DNA of 64,000 bases from JBBRRP01 sp964609655 (GCA_964609655.1 CAZSUA010000001.1:1-64000); one strand, 5' to 3'. Shown: positions 34,305 to 47,565, counted from the first letter of the stretch. Numbers and translations: made by a program. The notes: generated by a model not told the origin, from the sequence alone.

Positions 34305-34354
34305 AGCCTAATTGTCTCAGCGGCTAACTGAAGTTTATTAGGGTGGGCTCGAGG

Positions 34355-36556
34355 CTAGAAATCTGTCGAAAGTGCCTGTGCCTTCGAGCGGGCGATTGCG
34401 AATGTGGCATCGGTCCCGGCGCGTCTCATGTAGTAGATGCTCGTGTTCCGCCAGCTGTCTCCAGCGCCTATCTGACACTCTATTTTCGCTTCCCCAGCCT
34501 CGCGGGCGGTGGCCTCGACGGTCAGCCACGGGGGCGACAGCCCCTCCAACCCAAGGGCGGGCCCTGGGTGCAACGCCGCCTCTGCGCGCAGGTTGCCCAG
34601 CGCCTCGAGCACTTCTTCCGCTCTTTGCCGCAAATCGTGACCGAGCTCATCGGTTGCGACCCAAGTGCCGCCGCGTGCATTTAGCGTGAGCTTGTGGCTG
34701 CTGCTGCGGATCACGATGTTGGAGGCCCAATCCGGCAGGATTTGGCAAAGTCCGCGGTCGAAGGCCCAGGCTGTGACTGTTTCGAAGCTCGACGTCGGCA
34801 ACACAAACACACCGTCAAGCGTATCAACACTGGCGTAGTAGCCACCAGGCGCGCGCGCGCCGAGGCGCAATGTAATGTCACTTGGCAACGTTGGCTTCGC
34901 GCTATCCGGATCCGTTTTGTTGAGAGAGAGCTGAAGCGTCCAGGCTGCCTGTCCTGAAAGCCCGTGGTGTGCTGCGGGCGTATCTGCCACCCAGCGCGCG
35001 GCGTCGAGCGCCGACAGCGTCCCGACGATCGCATCGATCACCGAGGCGTCGTGTTGGAAGCCTTTCGGGGATAGAAGCTGGAAGACTCCGAGAGTCCGTT
35101 GCTCGAAGGCTTGCTCAAATCCTGGGCCCTTGACGCTGACACGGGCAATACGTGCGCGTGGGATATCCAAAACCTTGAGAGGCTTGAGTAGCGTAGCATC
35201 CGGGCGGAGCACTGCCGTTTCGCCTTCGGAGAGCGCGAATAGCGCACCATCACTCGCGCGTTCCAGCAGGCACGTTCCCTTGGCATCCGGAGCTCCCAAG
35301 CGTGCCGATTCAGTGAAATACGGTGCGTCGGAGAATGACTGGGATTCAAGCTCAATCAGTGTGATCGGAGCTAGGAGCGGCGCGTGCGCGGGTAACGGTT
35401 CCCCGCGTACAGCAAGGATGGCCTCTAGCCGCTGATTGCCCACTTCGAGCGCGACGGGGCTTCTGGCGGGCTCCTTGAGCACAAAGGCTTTATCGGCACG
35501 TTCCAACACCAACGCTTGCGCCCCGGAAACGATCCTAAGTTGCTCGACCTCATCTGACCGCAACCAGAATGGAGCATTCCCGCGCAGCTCCTCCGGTGTC
35601 AGGCGCAAACGATCCAAGAAGCTTCTTTGGATGCAGAGCGCGAGTGGATCTGGCTCAGACCTCACGGCCAACGAGAGATTCTTGTCAGTTGGGCATTCTC
35701 CGCCGAAGCTCAGAACAGCTTTGGGATTTGAGCGGTCTTTCGGCAGTAGTGTGAGTGTAAAGCGCGCGCTATCAGCGCCTTGGCTTGCCTGCGCGAGTTT
35801 CAGGTCGGTTGGCGCCGCATCGTCCATGTCCACGAGTGCTTCAAAGAGTGCTTGAATGCGTTGGCGTTGGGCGACACTACGACGCCCCGTTGTCACCAAC
35901 CAGATCCCTTGCTCGCTCCGCTCCAGGCTGAAGTTGGCCCTTGGTGTGTGGCCTTCCAGACCTCGCACTTCCACAGAGCCATAGGGCAAAAATTGAATAC
36001 GGCGGAGCGTGTTGAGGTCGAATTGCCAGTCAGCTGTGAGTTCCTTCCCGACCACGTAGACGTTCGTCTCGGTGGAACCGGTGCGGCTCACTTCGACATA
36101 AGCCGAAGCTTCCGCGCCGACGACGTTCGCGCCCAAACGGAGTGTGGAAGCTTGCTCATTTTCCACAAAAGAAAGCTCAAACAATGGCGCATTGAGCCCC
36201 CAGCGAACGCGATCCGCGGGGGTGAACTCAAGCTTCCTCTGGACCGTTGCGCGCTCCAAGCCACGCAACAGGTTCTCAACCAGCGCCGCGTCGGCGTCCC
36301 CTTCGACAGGAGCTGTGATTCGCCAATTTTCGCTATCAGCGGCGCGATCCCGCTTGAGCACGAAGCGTTGCGTAGGTCGGCGCAAACTGATTTCAGTGAC
36401 GTCGGTTGGGTGAATATTCGGGAAAAGATGATGAGCACGAAGTTGCTGCTCATCGCTGGTGGCAGTGAGCGTGGTTGCCACTACAAACAGAAGTGACGTG
36501 AACGCCAGGCCAAGCGCGCAAAACGTGATCCACAGGCGGCGCGCGGCCTCCGTCAC
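34355..36556 (-). CDS. DUF4340-containing membrane-anchored protein
   Basis: 733 aa. One N-terminal membrane segment (LWITFCALGLAFTSLLFVV), then repeated DUF4340-type beta domains (ITAPVEGDADAALVENLLRG; IVGTLSALDAARWVADTPA). GTG 36554-36556 overlaps the stop of the GldG-like gene (GTGA), so translation is coupled; a longer start would read through that gene. DUF4340 proteins accompany Gld-type ABC systems in many phyla and are thought to act outside the inner membrane; their function is unknown. Last gene of the four-gene module. Confidence 0.8.
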   Translation of the reverse strand: MTEAARRLWITFCALGLAFTSLLFVVATTLTATSDEQQLRAHHLFPNIHPTDVTEISLRRPTQRFVLKRDRAADSENWRITAPVEGDADAALVENLLRGLERATVQRKLEFTPADRVRWGLNAPLFELSFVENEQASTLRLGANVVGAEASAYVEVSRTGSTETNVYVVGKELTADWQFDLNTLRRIQFLPYGSVEVRGLEGHTPRANFSLERSEQGIWLVTTGRRSVAQRQRIQALFEALVDMDDAAPTDLKLAQASQGADSARFTLTLLPKDRSNPKAVLSFGGECPTDKNLSLAVRSEPDPLALCIQRSFLDRLRLTPEELRGNAPFWLRSDEVEQLRIVSGAQALVLERADKAFVLKEPARSPVALEVGNQRLEAILAVRGEPLPAHAPLLAPITLIELESQSFSDAPYFTESARLGAPDAKGTCLLERASDGALFALSEGETAVLRPDATLLKPLKVLDIPRARIARVSVKGPGFEQAFEQRTLGVFQLLSPKGFQHDASVIDAIVGTLSALDAARWVADTPAAHHGLSGQAAWTLQLSLNKTDPDSAKPTLPSDITLRLGARAPGGYYASVDTLDGVFVLPTSSFETVTAWAFDRGLCQILPDWASNIVIRSSSHKLTLNARGGTWVATDELGHDLRQRAEEVLEALGNLRAEAALHPGPALGLEGLSPPWLTVEATAREAGEAKIECQIGAGDSWRNTSIYYMRRAGTDATFAIARSKAQALSTDF

Positions 36557-38112
36557 GCTCCCCCGCTTTCCTTGCGCGAGCGCTCTTCGTCTCTTTTGCG
36601 TCGCAGCAGAACCCACGCGCCCATGCACAGTATGGAGAGCGGCATGTAGATCAGGACGTAGCGAAAAAGCTCGGCCAGCGAAGCTTCAGACAAGGCAAGG
36701 CCCGCTGGATGAGTCGGTTTTTCAGGTACATTGACCAACGAAGGGCGCGCGAGCAGCCAAGAGATGGCGCTTTCGACAAACAGCTTATCGCCCATCCAGG
36801 TTGGATCTTGAAACGTCCGAGACCAAGCAAGATTCCCTGCGCCCACCAGTACGACGCGGCTAGCCTTGTTGGCTTGCTGAGTCTTGCGCTCGAAGGCGAA
36901 GGCCAAGGTGAGCGGGCCTCGGCGTTTGGCGTCGCTCAGCGTGGGTTGTCGCTCGGCATCGGCGAAGAGCCCAGGCGTACTAAGGCTAAAGGAAGCGTCT
37001 GAAGTTTCCAGAAGTGGTGTCAAGGTTGCCGGATTGGTCGTTCCGAGGAGCGAGAAAGATTGCGCTGAGCTGACGAGTAGTCGGTACTGAACCTTGCTCC
37101 CAGGGCGCGCCAGCGCTTGAGTCACCGCGTGGGGCTTTGAGTCAACAAAGAAGGTTTCCCCGATCCCAGAGGGCAGGCGTAGCTCGGGATCGCCTTCAAT
37201 CACGACGTCGCGTCCAGCTTGAACACCGAGCTCGCTCAGCCAGGACTCTAGCCCCGTCAGTGCAACTTCAGAAGTTGCCAAATTAGGCGGCAAAAACGCC
37301 AAAATTCTGCCCCCCGCTTGGGTGTAGGCGATCAGGCTGGCGGTAGCTTCTGCGGACCAACGGCGCTCGGGAGCCGCAATGAGTACAGCATCACAGTCAT
37401 TCAACGCGTCGGCTCGCAGGGGAGTACTGAGATCGGTAGCAGTGACCCCGTAGTTGCTCTTGGTGAGCTCCGCCACCCAAGCGCTCAAGCCTTGTGGGCC
37501 TGCGTTCTCCCGCGACAACTCTTCATGCCCGGTGGTGATGCAGATGCGCGAGGGTTTGGCGGCTTGTAGGTTGCGGAGGCCCTCGGTGAGTGCCTGCTCT
37601 AGCTTGGGCTGGTTGTTGCCAGTGTCTTCGTCGTGGCGCACGATATTCTCGAGCGTGATGAACCAGCGCTTCTGGTCCTGAGCCAATACGATGACCGCGT
37701 CTGTCAGCACCCGACCATCCTCAGTCTTGCCGGCGACGATGCCGTACTTCGCGCGGAGCGCTGCGAAGGCGGTGGGATCGCGATCAGGATCGACAAAGCG
37801 AGGCCGAAGGAGCGTCGTTTTGGCTCCGTACGCGGCCAGAAGCTGCCGCACATTACTGCTCAGTGGATCGGCTCGCGCGAGGAAAACTGTGACTTCCACC
37901 GGTTCACGAAGTGAGCTGAGCGAATCCTCGGTTGCTGGCGATAGCGTGTAGAGCTGGGCGCTCGTGAAATCCCAACGCGCATAGAAGCGATGCACCAGAA
38001 TGTTGACGCACACAGTGGTGATCGCCATGGCGGCGACCGCCACAGCCGACAGGAGCCCAACGGCGCGCATGAATTTCCTCAAAAGCTGTTGAGGTTTCAG
38101 CTCCAACGCCAT
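36553..38112 (-). CDS. GldG-like ABC-type auxiliary membrane protein
   Basis: 519 aa. Membrane segments lie at the N-terminus (SAVAVAAMAITTVCVNILV) and at the C-terminal end (YVLIYMPLSILCMGAWVLL), with a large periplasmic domain between (ABC_transp_aux: LYTLSPATEDSLSSLREPVE; ITTGHEELS; LNDCDAVLIAAPE; AGGRILAFLPPN). GGAGG precedes ATG 38112, which overlaps the permease end by 16 bp. In Bacteroidetes GldG is required for gliding together with GldA and GldF; outside that phylum the substrate is unknown. Confidence 0.83.
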   Translation of the reverse strand: MALELKPQQLLRKFMRAVGLLSAVAVAAMAITTVCVNILVHRFYARWDFTSAQLYTLSPATEDSLSSLREPVEVTVFLARADPLSSNVRQLLAAYGAKTTLLRPRFVDPDRDPTAFAALRAKYGIVAGKTEDGRVLTDAVIVLAQDQKRWFITLENIVRHDEDTGNNQPKLEQALTEGLRNLQAAKPSRICITTGHEELSRENAGPQGLSAWVAELTKSNYGVTATDLSTPLRADALNDCDAVLIAAPERRWSAEATASLIAYTQAGGRILAFLPPNLATSEVALTGLESWLSELGVQAGRDVVIEGDPELRLPSGIGETFFVDSKPHAVTQALARPGSKVQYRLLVSSAQSFSLLGTTNPATLTPLLETSDASFSLSTPGLFADAERQPTLSDAKRRGPLTLAFAFERKTQQANKASRVVLVGAGNLAWSRTFQDPTWMGDKLFVESAISWLLARPSLVNVPEKPTHPAGLALSEASLAELFRYVLIYMPLSILCMGAWVLLRRKRDEERSRKESGGA

Positions 38113-38846
38113 GAATCCACCACCTCCGTTGTCACGAAGAGTGCCAAAATTACCAAGCTCAGGTCGAAGACGATGCGTCGCAGATCGACGATGCCTTTGC
38201 TGAATTCCTCCATGTGGCTCAGCATCGAGACGTGCGAACAAAGGGCGTGCAAGGGGCCTGGCTCGAAGATGTACTCCCCGACACCCAACACAAAAATGCC
38301 AAACTGCAAAAGGACACTGAGCATGAGTGCAGCAAGCTGGCTCTTGGTGAGCGCGCTCATCAGCGTCCCGATTGCCAGATAAGCCGCGCCCAGCAGCGCA
38401 AGCCCGAGGTAGCTGCTAGCGACAACCCACGGATCGACCACGCCCGTTCCCCTGAGAATTACTGGATAAAGGAGCGTGGGGCTCCACATGAGCAGGTACG
38501 TAGTGAACGTTGCTAGGTACTTGCCGAGTACAATGGCAGAAGCTCGTACCGGTGCGGTGAGCAGGGGTTCAATGGTGCCACTTCGTTGCTCTTCAGCGAA
38601 GGAACGCATGCTCAGGGCGGGGCACATGAGGAGCAGGGTCATCAGCAAGAAGATGGAGCCTTGCCCGAAGTAGGATTCGATGGGGCCGTTGTCGAAACTA
38701 AGCTCGGTGGCGCCCGAGAAATGCAATACGATCGAGTAGAAGACTCCGCCCTGAAGCAACAGAAACGTTGTGAGCAGGATCCAGGCAACCGGCGTGACCC
38801 AAAGCGCCCAAAGCTCGCGCCGATAGATCGCCCAAAAACCCGTCAT
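38097..38846 (-). CDS. ABC-2 type permease, GldF-like
   Basis: 249 aa with six predicted membrane helices. The segment RSFAEEQRSGTIEPLLTAPV is the conserved coupling loop of this permease family. Overlaps the ATPase gene by 4 bp upstream and the GldG-like gene by 16 bp downstream. Together with those two it forms the membrane core of the exporter-like complex. Confidence 0.87.
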   Translation of the reverse strand: MTGFWAIYRRELWALWVTPVAWILLTTFLLLQGGVFYSIVLHFSGATELSFDNGPIESYFGQGSIFLLMTLLLMCPALSMRSFAEEQRSGTIEPLLTAPVRASAIVLGKYLATFTTYLLMWSPTLLYPVILRGTGVVDPWVVASSYLGLALLGAAYLAIGTLMSALTKSQLAALMLSVLLQFGIFVLGVGEYIFEPGPLHALCSHVSMLSHMEEFSKGIVDLRRIVFDLSLVILALFVTTEVVDSWRWS

Positions 38847-39835
38847 GAGCGGAGCTCCTCACGCTGGGCAGCGGGCCTGTCTGGGAGGGGTGTTGGTTGA
38901 GCTTCGGTGAGGGCAGAGAAGACTTCCTCCAGTTTCGCGCGTGCCGTCTCCACGCGTCGGACGCCGACCTGGTGCTCGACCAGCTGAGTCACTGCTTTTT
39001 CCAGTTGAAGCTCAACATCGCTGACGTCAGGCGTCCACTCTGTTTCTAAGGTGAGAATCTGTGAGTGAGACGCTTCTACCTGCGAGAGGGTCTTGGCACC
39101 CAGGCTTTCGAGCAAGCTTTTTGCCATACCCGGGGCATCGCGCAGCTCCCAGTACACCCGTCGCGATTGGCGGTGCCGCAGCAGCTCCCCGATCGGCCCT
39201 TCCGCCACCAACTGGCCCTGATGCAGCACTAAGGCGCGTTCACAGATCGCCTCCACTTCAGACAGGATATGGGTCGAGAGCAGCACGGTGTGCTCCCGCG
39301 CCAAACTATGAATCAGTTCGCGCACTTCTCGGATTTGGTTCGGATCGAGGCCGGCTGTCGGTTCATCCAAGATCAAAAGCGGCGGATTAGACACCAACGC
39401 ATCGGCCAGCCCCACGCGTTGTCGATAGCCTTTGGAGAGGTGGCCAATCACGGTGTTGCGCATGTCTGCGACGCGCGAAAGGTCCATCGCGCGTTGGACA
39501 GCAAGCTTCCGTTCTCGGCGCGGTACGAGCTTCAACGCCGCACGAAAAGCGAGGTATTCAGCCACGCGCATTTCAGGATACAGCGGCGCGGCCTCGGGCA
39601 TGTAGCCGATGGCCCGGCGCGCTCGCATGGGCTCTTCGGAGACATCGTGGCCGAGAACTCGGACCGTACCTCGGCTAGGCCCCAAGAAGCCTGCAAGCAT
39701 GCGGAGCGTGGTGGTCTTCCCGGCGCCATTCGGACCCAAGAACCCAACCACCTGGCCTGCGCTGACTGAGAACGAAAGGTCGCGGACCGCGCTGAACGCT
39801 CCATACTCTTTGCTCAAGTTCAAAGCCTCGATCAT
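38843..39835 (-). CDS. ABC transporter ATP-binding protein, GldA-like
   Basis: 330 aa. Walker A GPNGAGKTT, ABC signature LSKGYRQRVGLA, Walker B LLILDEPTAGLD and the H-loop STHIL are all intact. A C-terminal extension after about 220 is typical of GldA/NatA-type ATPases. Start MIEALNLSKEYG at 39835 is preferred to an upstream Met at 39859. It starts 38 bp after the end of glgP and may be read from the same promoter. Confidence 0.9.
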   Translation of the reverse strand: MIEALNLSKEYGAFSAVRDLSFSVSAGQVVGFLGPNGAGKTTTLRMLAGFLGPSRGTVRVLGHDVSEEPMRARRAIGYMPEAAPLYPEMRVAEYLAFRAALKLVPRRERKLAVQRAMDLSRVADMRNTVIGHLSKGYRQRVGLADALVSNPPLLILDEPTAGLDPNQIREVRELIHSLAREHTVLLSTHILSEVEAICERALVLHQGQLVAEGPIGELLRHRQSRRVYWELRDAPGMAKSLLESLGAKTLSQVEASHSQILTLETEWTPDVSDVELQLEKAVTQLVEHQVGVRRVETARAKLEEVFSALTEAQPTPLPDRPAAQREELRS

Positions 39836-39873
39836 GGGGACCGGGCGGAGGCATAGCATGCGTCAGGGGAAAG

Positions 39874-42351
39874 CTAGAACCTGGGCATTCCCGCGCCTTC
39901 CACTTGCCAAATTTCCCGCGCATACGCGTCGATCACCCGGTCGCTCGAGAAGATGCCCATATTGGTTGAGTTCAAGATGGATTGGCGCAGCCAGTGTTCC
40001 TCGTTGCGGTAGGCTTCGCCGACACTGTGCTGGCAGATGCGGTAGCTGCGAAAATCGGCGCACACGAAATACGGGTCGTGATAGCGCAGGCCGTCGAGCA
40101 AGGGCTTGAACTTGTCGCGATTGCCGTGAGAAAAAGTACCTCGTTCAATGCTGTCGAGCACCGCTTTGAGTTCTGGATCGGTTTCCCAGATCGCCTGAGG
40201 GCGGTATCCCTGCGCGCGCCGGTGTTCGACTTCATCTGAAGTGAGGCCGAAAACAAAGATATTCTCTCTACCTACAGCCTCCATGATCTCAACGTTCGCG
40301 CCGTCGAGCGTTCCGATCGTGAGCGCACCATTGAGTGCGAATTTCATGTTGCTCGTGCCGGAGGCTTCAGTGCCAGCCAACGAGATCTGTTCGGACACCT
40401 CTGCCGCAACCACCAGCTTTTCAGCCAGGGAAACGTTGTAATCCGGTACGAACACGACGCGGAGCTGAGCACTCACTTGCGGATCAACCTCCAGAACCCG
40501 CGCGACGCCAGTGATGAGCTCAATGATCGACTTAGCGGCTACATACCCGGGAGCCGCCTTACCTCCGAACAGGTAGGTGCGTGCAGGCCCCGTTGGCTTG
40601 CCGCTTAAAATGTCGTGATACTGTGCGATGATTTGCAAGATATTGAGGAGCTGCCGTTTGTATTCATGTAGGCGCTTGACCTGCACGTCGTACACAGACG
40701 CTGGATCCACAGCGAATCCGAAAGTTTTGCGTAAGTACGCGCTCAAGTACCGCTTGTTTTGGCGCTTCACCAGCTGCCACGCACGACGAAATTCAGCATT
40801 CTCCGCCAAGGGTGAGAGCCTGTGCAGTTCGTCAAGGTGGGTGACCCAGGCGTCGCCAATGTGCGAGGTAATCAGCCGAGAAAGCCCAGGATTGGCCGCA
40901 AGCAGCCAGCGGCGCGGCGTGATACCGTTGGTCTTGTTGTTGAATTTTTGGGGCGTCCATTCGGCAAAGTCACGAAACAGACGCTCCTTAATAATGTTGG
41001 TGTGGAGCTTCGAGACACCATTCACCGCGCGGCTTCCTACGATGGCCAAGTGAGCCATGCGCACGCGCCGGCTGCCGTTCTCATCGATCAATGACATACG
41101 GCGGAGCCGCTCAGTGTCCCCCGGATACGCTTTTCGGACGTCTTCCAAGAAGCGCCGGTTGATCTCATAGATGAGCTGGAGGTGCCGTGGCAGCAAACGC
41201 TCCATCAGGGCCACTTCCCAATGCTCCAGCGCTTCGGGCATGACGGTGTGGTTGGTGTAGGCAAAGGCTTGCGTTACCGAATTCCAAGCGACCTCCCAGG
41301 GCAGATCGTGCTCATCGAGGAGGATGCGTAAGAGCTCGGCGATCGCGATCACGGGGTGCGTATCATTGAGCTGAAAAATAGCCTTCTCGTGGAGATTTTC
41401 CAAGGTTGGGAACGCCACAAGATGGCGAGCGATCACGTCTTGCAACGTGGCAGAGACAAAGAAATACTCCTGCTTGAAGCGAAGCTCACGCCCTTGGTCC
41501 ACCATGTCGTTGGGGTAGAGAACGCGCGAGATATTCTCCGTGGCATTTTTATCATAGAGCGATTGCAGGTAATCGCCGCGATTGAAATCCGCGAAGCTGA
41601 ATTCACGAGCCGCCTTGGCAGACCAAAGGCGTAGCGTGTTGACTATCCCGTTCCCGTAACCTGGGATCAAGATGTCATGTGCCATTGCCATGACCACATC
41701 TGCACCTTCCCAGTGAAAATGGTCCTTGCCGCCACTCGACGTGGCTCTATGCACCCGACCTCCAAATCGCACGGGAAAAATGCGCGCAGGCTTCTCGACT
41801 TCCCAGGGGTTGCCGTAGCGCAACCAGTTATCGGCACGCTCCAGCTGCGCACCATTGGCTATTTCTTGCCGAAAAATGCCGTATTCGTAGCGGATCCCAT
41901 AGCCGACGGCTGGCAGCCCAGCGGTGGCCATCGAATCTAAGAAGCAGGCGGCGAGGCGCCCGAGGCCTCCGTTTCCGAGCCCCGCGTCTTGTTCTTCAGC
42001 CAACAGGTCCTGAATGTCGTAGCCGAGCTCGGCCAGGGCTTCCCGAACCGGTTCGTACAGCCCAACATTCAAGAGATTCGTTTCAAGCAAACGCCCGAGC
42101 AAAAACTCGAGCGACAGGTAATATACGCGCCGGGCAGTTGGGGCGTGTGCTGAGTGTTGTGTCTTGTTCCAGCGATCGACCATGCGATCCCGGACCGAGC
42201 GGGCTACTGCCCAGTAAAAATCGAGTGGGGTGGCGCTCGACTCATCGGTCACGCGCGTATATTCGATGTGGTTCGCGATGGACCGCTTGATCGAATCCTT
42301 GTCTAGGCCAAGATCAGACGACGTGAGGTAGCTTTCATCGGCCTTCTGCAT
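39874..42351 (-). CDS. glgP: Glycogen/starch phosphorylase
   Basis: Releases glucose-1-phosphate from alpha-glucans. 825 aa, the family length. Signatures include LSLEFLLGRLL, EEQDAGLGNGGLGRLAACFLDS and AGTEASGTSNMKFALNG, the last holding the PLP lysine (NMKF). Start ATG 42351 (MQKADESYL); the extra codons upstream look untranslated. The gene is first in a run that continues into the Gld-like operon. In Myxococcota, glycogen storage is tied to development; a functional link to the ABC module is not proven. Confidence 0.92.
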   Translation of the reverse strand: MQKADESYLTSSDLGLDKDSIKRSIANHIEYTRVTDESSATPLDFYWAVARSVRDRMVDRWNKTQHSAHAPTARRVYYLSLEFLLGRLLETNLLNVGLYEPVREALAELGYDIQDLLAEEQDAGLGNGGLGRLAACFLDSMATAGLPAVGYGIRYEYGIFRQEIANGAQLERADNWLRYGNPWEVEKPARIFPVRFGGRVHRATSSGGKDHFHWEGADVVMAMAHDILIPGYGNGIVNTLRLWSAKAAREFSFADFNRGDYLQSLYDKNATENISRVLYPNDMVDQGRELRFKQEYFFVSATLQDVIARHLVAFPTLENLHEKAIFQLNDTHPVIAIAELLRILLDEHDLPWEVAWNSVTQAFAYTNHTVMPEALEHWEVALMERLLPRHLQLIYEINRRFLEDVRKAYPGDTERLRRMSLIDENGSRRVRMAHLAIVGSRAVNGVSKLHTNIIKERLFRDFAEWTPQKFNNKTNGITPRRWLLAANPGLSRLITSHIGDAWVTHLDELHRLSPLAENAEFRRAWQLVKRQNKRYLSAYLRKTFGFAVDPASVYDVQVKRLHEYKRQLLNILQIIAQYHDILSGKPTGPARTYLFGGKAAPGYVAAKSIIELITGVARVLEVDPQVSAQLRVVFVPDYNVSLAEKLVVAAEVSEQISLAGTEASGTSNMKFALNGALTIGTLDGANVEIMEAVGRENIFVFGLTSDEVEHRRAQGYRPQAIWETDPELKAVLDSIERGTFSHGNRDKFKPLLDGLRYHDPYFVCADFRSYRICQHSVGEAYRNEEHWLRQSILNSTNMGIFSSDRVIDAYAREIWQVEGAGMPRF

Positions 42352-42438
42352 GCGGACAAAGTACACTGAGTTCCAGCTATTGCCCAATTAGACACTTGCG
42401 GTGCAGCTCACCGGCGAACCGAGCGTCTGAGACCAATG

Positions 42439-43410
42439 CTACAAATTCACAGCGTTGCGTGGAGTGCCCGCTAAAAATGCGCGAACATTCTCTACGGTCG
42501 CTTGCATCAAGCGTTGCCGAGCCTCGAACGATGCCCAAGCAATATGGGGAGTGATGACACAGTGGGGCGCCGCCAACAGCGGATTGGCAGCGCTAGGCGG
42601 CTCTGTGGAGAGAACATCCAAGCCTGCGCCAGCCAGGGCGCCACGCTGCAAGGCCAGCGCGAGCGCGGCTTCATCGATCAGAGGACCGCGGGAGGTGTTA
42701 AGGAGCAGGGCGCTTGGCTTCATGAGTGCCAGCCTATCGGCGTTAATTAGCTTTTCCGTCTCGCGGGTGAGCGGGCAATGCAGGCTGACTACATCGGCGG
42801 CACTGAGCAGCTCTTCCAGGGGTTTGAATTCGAAGTGCGCGTAGGGCGGAGCAGCAGCCGAACGCGACGGGGTAGCCCAAACGCGCATGCCGAGCGCGTG
42901 CGCAAGTTCAGCAAAACGGCGTCCAATCGTACCGAAACCAACGATTCCGCACAGCTTTCCGGAGAGCTCCAGAAGCGGGGCCTTTTGGAAGGAGAAATCT
43001 AAGGAGCATACCCAATCCCCTTGCTGCACCGCAGCTGCATGCACACCGACGCGACTCGCGAGCTCCAGTAAAAGTGCCAACGTGACTTGGGCGACGCTTT
43101 CCGTGGCGTAGCTGGGCACATTGCAGACTGGGATCTGTCGTTCTTTGGCGCAGGCAACGTCGACAATATTGAAGCCCGTGGCCAGCACACACACGGCCTT
43201 CAATTCTGGGAGCTGTTCGAACGTGGCGCGCGTGATCTGCGTCTTGTTGGTGAGAATCAGATCCTGGTTGAGCGCCCGGGCCACGACTTCGGACGGGGGC
43301 GTTCGGTCGTGGACAGTCAATGTGCCAAGCTCGGCAAGCGCGCTCCAGGAAAGATCGCCCGGATTGAGGGTGAAGCCATCCAGAACAACGATGCGAGCGT
43401 TCGGGTTCAC
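42439..43410 (-). CDS. D-isomer 2-hydroxyacid dehydrogenase (glycerate/hydroxypyruvate type)
   Basis: 323 aa, NAD(P)-dependent. Nucleotide motif GIVGFGTIGRRFAEL, substrate arginine in LLNTSRGPLIDE, catalytic glutamate in GLDVLSTEPP and catalytic histidine in CVITPHIAWAS. Resembles glycerate dehydrogenase (HprA) but family members vary in substrate, so I give no gene name. Follows secA in the same direction with a 24-bp gap. Confidence 0.82.
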   Translation of the reverse strand: MNPNARIVVLDGFTLNPGDLSWSALAELGTLTVHDRTPPSEVVARALNQDLILTNKTQITRATFEQLPELKAVCVLATGFNIVDVACAKERQIPVCNVPSYATESVAQVTLALLLELASRVGVHAAAVQQGDWVCSLDFSFQKAPLLELSGKLCGIVGFGTIGRRFAELAHALGMRVWATPSRSAAAPPYAHFEFKPLEELLSAADVVSLHCPLTRETEKLINADRLALMKPSALLLNTSRGPLIDEAALALALQRGALAGAGLDVLSTEPPSAANPLLAAPHCVITPHIAWASFEARQRLMQATVENVRAFLAGTPRNAVNL

Positions 43411-43434
43411 GTGTGCAGGCTCGCTCAGGGGTGC

Positions 43435-46521
<3,087 letters not shown>

Positions 46522-46677
46522 GCGATAGTCTCGTGTTTAGACGGTGTGCTTAGAACGGAATGGAGGAGGCCCGCTTTTGGCTTTGAGAGCGGGCAAGCGG
46601 CTCGGAAGCTAATCCCTCAGAACCGCGTGTGCCAGACCTCAGGAGCGATTTTCCCGCCCACGGGTGGTGCTTGGGGG

Positions 46678-46696
46678 CCAAAACTGGAGGTTTTGG
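46678..46696. promoter_or_regulatory. Inverted repeat upstream of ttcA
   Basis: CCAAAAC-TGGAG-GTTTTGG, perfect 7-bp arms, 17 bp before the ttcA start. Possible operator or leader hairpin in the secA/ttcA divergent region. Confidence 0.35.
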
Positions 46697-46713
46697 GGTA
46701 GCGTACAGCCGCC

Positions 46714-47565
46714 ATGCGAGATCCCGAGCACCAGCTGTACCGCGAGTTGAAGCGGACCTGTCAGAAATACGCTTTGGTTGCCGAAGGGGATCGGATCTTG
46801 GTGGCGGTGAGTGGAGGCAAGGATAGCTACACCTTGCTTCAGCTTTTACAGCGTTTGAAGCGAGAGCTGCCGTTTGCATTTGAGCTTATCGCGGTGCACT
46901 TGGATCAGCAACAGCCTGGCTACGACGGGACGACTCTCGAAAAGTGGCTCACGGACAAAGCGTACAACTTCGAGATCCTTTCCGAAGACACCTACTCCGT
47001 TGTGACATCTCATCTGGACAGTAAATCAACCTATTGCTCGCTCTGTTCGCGGCTGCGGCGCGGGATCCTCTACTCTGCAGCTGAGCGCCTCGGTTGCAAC
47101 AAGATCGCCCTTGGCCATCATCGAGACGACGCGATCCAGACCTTTCTCTTGAACATGCTGTATTCTGGAAAGCTTCAGGCCATGCCAGCTTCCTACCGCA
47201 CGGATGATGGCAAGTTCGAAGTGATTCGCCCGCTCATCGGTTGCTCAGAGTCTTCGATTCGGGAGTTTGCGAAGGAGCAGGCGTTTCCGATTCTGCCCTG
47301 TAATCTGTGCGGCTCCCAAGAGGGGCTCAAACGACAGCGCATGGCGGAGCTCCTATCGGAGCTGGAGCAGGAGATCCCCAACGTTCGCAGCACACTCAGC
47401 GCGGCACTCGCCAATGTGGTCCCGACGCACTTGCTGGATACGGATTTACTGGCGGCTTGGGCCGAGCGGCCCGCCCATGTGCGCCCGAGGGAAATTGTGA
47501 ACCGCAGAGAATCGCACCACCCCGCGCTCCCCCGGGTTGCAGCACGGAGGCTACCGATTGCGTGA
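46714..47565 (+). CDS. ttcA: tRNA 2-thiocytidine biosynthesis protein TtcA
   Basis: Thiolates C32 in certain tRNAs using an iron-sulfur cluster. PP-loop SGGKDS at about 34-39, CxxC motif in YCSLCSRLRRG, a later conserved Cys pair near CNLCGSQ, and the family block LGHHRDDAIQTFLLNM. 283 aa, normal. ATG 46714. Its stop overlaps a GTG of the following GreA/B-like gene. Confidence 0.9.
   Translation: MRDPEHQLYRELKRTCQKYALVAEGDRILVAVSGGKDSYTLLQLLQRLKRELPFAFELIAVHLDQQQPGYDGTTLEKWLTDKAYNFEILSEDTYSVVTSHLDSKSTYCSLCSRLRRGILYSAAERLGCNKIALGHHRDDAIQTFLLNMLYSGKLQAMPASYRTDDGKFEVIRPLIGCSESSIREFAKEQAFPILPCNLCGSQEGLKRQRMAELLSELEQEIPNVRSTLSAALANVVPTHLLDTDLLAAWAERPAHVRPREIVNRRESHHPALPRVAARRLPIA

Noticed and set aside
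34307..34342. Inverted repeat CCTAAT...ATTAGG between convergent genes as a terminator
   Set aside because: The loop is 24 bases, the stem only 6 bp and AT-rich, so it is too weak to call.
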